DNA from: an uncultured Nitrosopumilaceae archaeon
GTDB lineage: Archaea > Thermoproteota > Nitrososphaeria > Nitrososphaerales > Nitrosopumilaceae
Length of the DNA stretch: 6,130 nt
Reading direction: 5' to 3'
Assembly: GCA_937875805.1 (NCBI GenBank)
Contig: CALFHG010000239.1
Span: 1-6,130 of the forward strand
Part shown: one piece after another, positions 5,105-6,130 of the stretch
Numbering within the stretch: position 1 is the stretch's first letter
Layout of the letters: each line of letters opens with the position of its first letter
The notes under the pieces: model-generated
What the model saw: the letters and a program-made list of their open reading frames with translations, nothing else
What the model was told of the DNA's origin: nothing
Databases searched by the model: none
Program-made: the position numbers and the translations under genes

Positions 5105-5115
5105 CTAATAACAAC

Positions 5116-5445
5116 ATGCAAGTCTTAAATCAACTAAAAATTGAAGAACCTGAAAGAAAAGAATGTTTTTTAGAAATTCTTTCTGATAAATACTGTAGAT
5201 CTATTTTAGAGGCCATAATGGATACTCCAAAATCTGCAATTGAAGTATCAAGAGAGAAAATTATCCCACTAAGTACTGTGTATAGGAGAATTCAACAATT
5301 ACATGATTCAAAAATGATTCGAACTTCTGGAGTAATCACTGAAGAGGGAAAGAGATTATTTTTGTACAAAAGTAAAATCAAAGAAGTTAACACCAGTTTT
5401 CATGATGGCAAAATTGATGTAGATGTGGTTTTTAACAACATCTAA
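5116..5445 (+). CDS. Small winged-helix (ArsR-like) transcriptional regulator
   Basis: Read from ATG 5116 this is a 109-aa DNA-binding protein. Residues 18-36 form a first helix (FLEILSDKYCRSILEAI). Residues 40-68 form the helix-turn-helix, with recognition helix PLSTVYRRIQQLHDSKMI. Residues 69-88 are the beta wing (RTSGVITEEGKRLFLYKSK). The tail (IDVDVVFNN) may form a dimer strand. No metal-binding Cys motif is visible beyond a single Cys18 and Cys27, so the signal is unknown. The frame could be extended upstream to a TTG at 5053, but the ATG is preferred. The TATA sits 26 nt before it, and the extra 21 residues are unlike regulator sequence and overlap the palindromes. It may repress its own promoter. 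It lies tail-to-tail with the ribbon-helix-helix gene, 10 nt apart. Confidence 0.82.
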   Translation: MQVLNQLKIEEPERKECFLEILSDKYCRSILEAIMDTPKSAIEVSREKIIPLSTVYRRIQQLHDSKMIRTSGVITEEGKRLFLYKSKIKEVNTSFHDGKIDVDVVFNNI

Positions 5446-5455
5446 TCTATCATTT

Positions 5456-6040
5456 CTAATAGTTGTGTTCACTGAAATCACTGCCTAATGCAATTGTTGC
5501 AATGACTGTAGATTCAGTAGTTTGACATTTCATTTTTGAATCTGGCAAAAATTCTTTGAATATCTCTTGTAGTAACTGTTCTGTGAATATTGACCAGTTA
5601 CTTCCTAATTCATGTTGAATGATAAAATGATGCAATTCTCCTTCTATTCTGTGGTCTGATTTCATTCCAGATGCTCGCATATAGTCCTCTAATGTCTCAA
5701 TACATCTTTTCAAATCATATTTCCCTTTGATGAATAATACGGTATCTTTGATTACTGGCTTGATGACATTAATGATTTCATTAATTTCCCCTGCAGTCAT
5801 TTCTAATCCTAGTGAGTCTAGGAGTTTCTTAGGGACAGGAATCATTCCAATTTTTGATGCAAATCTGTCCCATTGAATATATTTCTCTAAAATTTGCCTT
5901 GCCATTACATTGTGAGAAATATTGTGATTCATGGCCTCTGTCTCAATTTCTTCAACTAGTTTTACAGGTAGACGATAAGTTATACTGCGTGTTTTTTCTT
6001 TTTTTGAAGGATGTTGTTGTCGTTTTATTGTAGAGTCCAA
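5456..6040 (-). CDS. Ribbon-helix-helix regulator with a long uncharacterised C-terminal domain
   Basis: The 194-aa protein starts with a basic tail (residues 6-18), then a ribbon-helix-helix DNA-binding domain at about 19-56. The strand SITYRLP is followed by two helices (VKLVEEIETEAMNHN and SHNVMARQILEKYIQ), the MetJ/Arc fold that binds DNA as a dimer. Residues 65-185 form a separate alpha/beta domain (PKKLLDSLGLEM, helical 86-122, then HHFIIQHELGSNWSIFTEQLL at 137-157, and a final strand TVIATIAL). The H-x7-G-x-x-WS-x-F part loosely recalls ligand-binding domains of the V4R/heme-NO type, but I cannot assign it. It is probably a sensor or dimerisation module. The start is TTG at 6038-6040, preceded directly by an in-frame TAA, and no other start lies before the RHH domain. 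A TATA box sits about 29 nt upstream. Confidence 0.8.
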   Translation of the reverse strand: MDSTIKRQQHPSKKEKTRSITYRLPVKLVEEIETEAMNHNISHNVMARQILEKYIQWDRFASKIGMIPVPKKLLDSLGLEMTAGEINEIINVIKPVIKDTVLFIKGKYDLKRCIETLEDYMRASGMKSDHRIEGELHHFIIQHELGSNWSIFTEQLLQEIFKEFLPDSKMKCQTTESTVIATIALGSDFSEHNY

Positions 6041-6064
6041 TTACACACATATCAAAATTAGATT

Positions 6065-6074
6065 GAATATAAAG
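6065..6074 (-). promoter_or_regulatory. TATA box of the ribbon-helix-helix gene
   Basis: On the - strand CTTTATATTC is centred about 29 nt before the TTG start, so the predicted transcript start is within a few nt of it. The T-run and A/T-rich DNA beyond (6075-6130) show no other gene. Confidence 0.45.
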
Positions 6075-6130
6075 ATGGTTTTTTACTAACTGGAAATTTA
6101 TTCTCAAATTTGATAATCGTATTTTATTTT

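Noticed and set aside
5053..5115. TTG-initiated extension of the winged-helix regulator
   Set aside because: The extra 21 codons overlap two palindromes and the TATA box, and ATG 5116 is correctly spaced from the TATA.
1..6130. CRISPR array, tRNA/rRNA, transposon ends, toxin-antitoxin or defence operon
   Set aside because: I saw no regularly spaced repeats, cloverleaf, terminal repeats with a transposase, or effector gene. The RHH and winged-helix genes are convergent and lack toxin partners.

Overview
The window is about two-thirds A+T and reads as chromosomal DNA of an ammonia-oxidising archaeon of the Nitrososphaerota (Thaumarchaeota), most likely Nitrosopumilus or a close relative. Three lines of evidence support this. 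It encodes a TFIIB-type archaeal initiation factor (TFB). It carries a separate cobalamin-binding subunit of methylmalonyl-CoA mutase, as used in the thaumarchaeal 3-hydroxypropionate/4-hydroxybutyrate carbon cycle. Most genes have an A/T-rich TATA element about 25-29 nt upstream of the start codon, the layout of leaderless archaeal transcripts. The genus assignment is inferred from remembered protein character, not from a search.

Layout. Positions 1-703 hold an alpha/beta-hydrolase gene whose 5' end appears to be frameshifted. Positions 704-1096 contain no large gene but hold a 22-bp perfect palindrome with a TATA core, a possible 35-codon ORF and a convincing 38-codon zinc-binding microprotein gene. 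Next come an elongation-factor-like protein with a degenerate G domain (1097-2017), a 39-codon zinc ribbon (2056-2175) and ilvC for ketol-acid reductoisomerase (2212-3210), all on the + strand. The mutase B12 subunit gene (3220-3642, - strand) converges on ilvC. It is divergent from a cysteine-rich 86-codon gene (3744-4004, +). TFB follows (4144-5043, +), then a small winged-helix regulator (best start 5116, end 5445, +). A ribbon-helix-helix regulator with a long C-terminal domain (5456-6040, -) converges on it.

Functionally this is a mixed housekeeping and regulatory neighbourhood rather than one pathway. It covers branched-chain amino acid synthesis (ilvC), carbon fixation (mutase subunit), basal transcription (TFB), two probable DNA-binding regulators and three small cysteine-rich proteins. 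Most genes seem to have their own promoter. I see no CRISPR array, tRNA, rRNA, insertion sequence, integrase or phage gene, and no evidence of a new multi-gene system. The most interesting items are the interrupted hydrolase, the pseudo-GTPase, the unlisted zinc microproteins, and the palindromes at the promoters of ilvC and the winged-helix gene.
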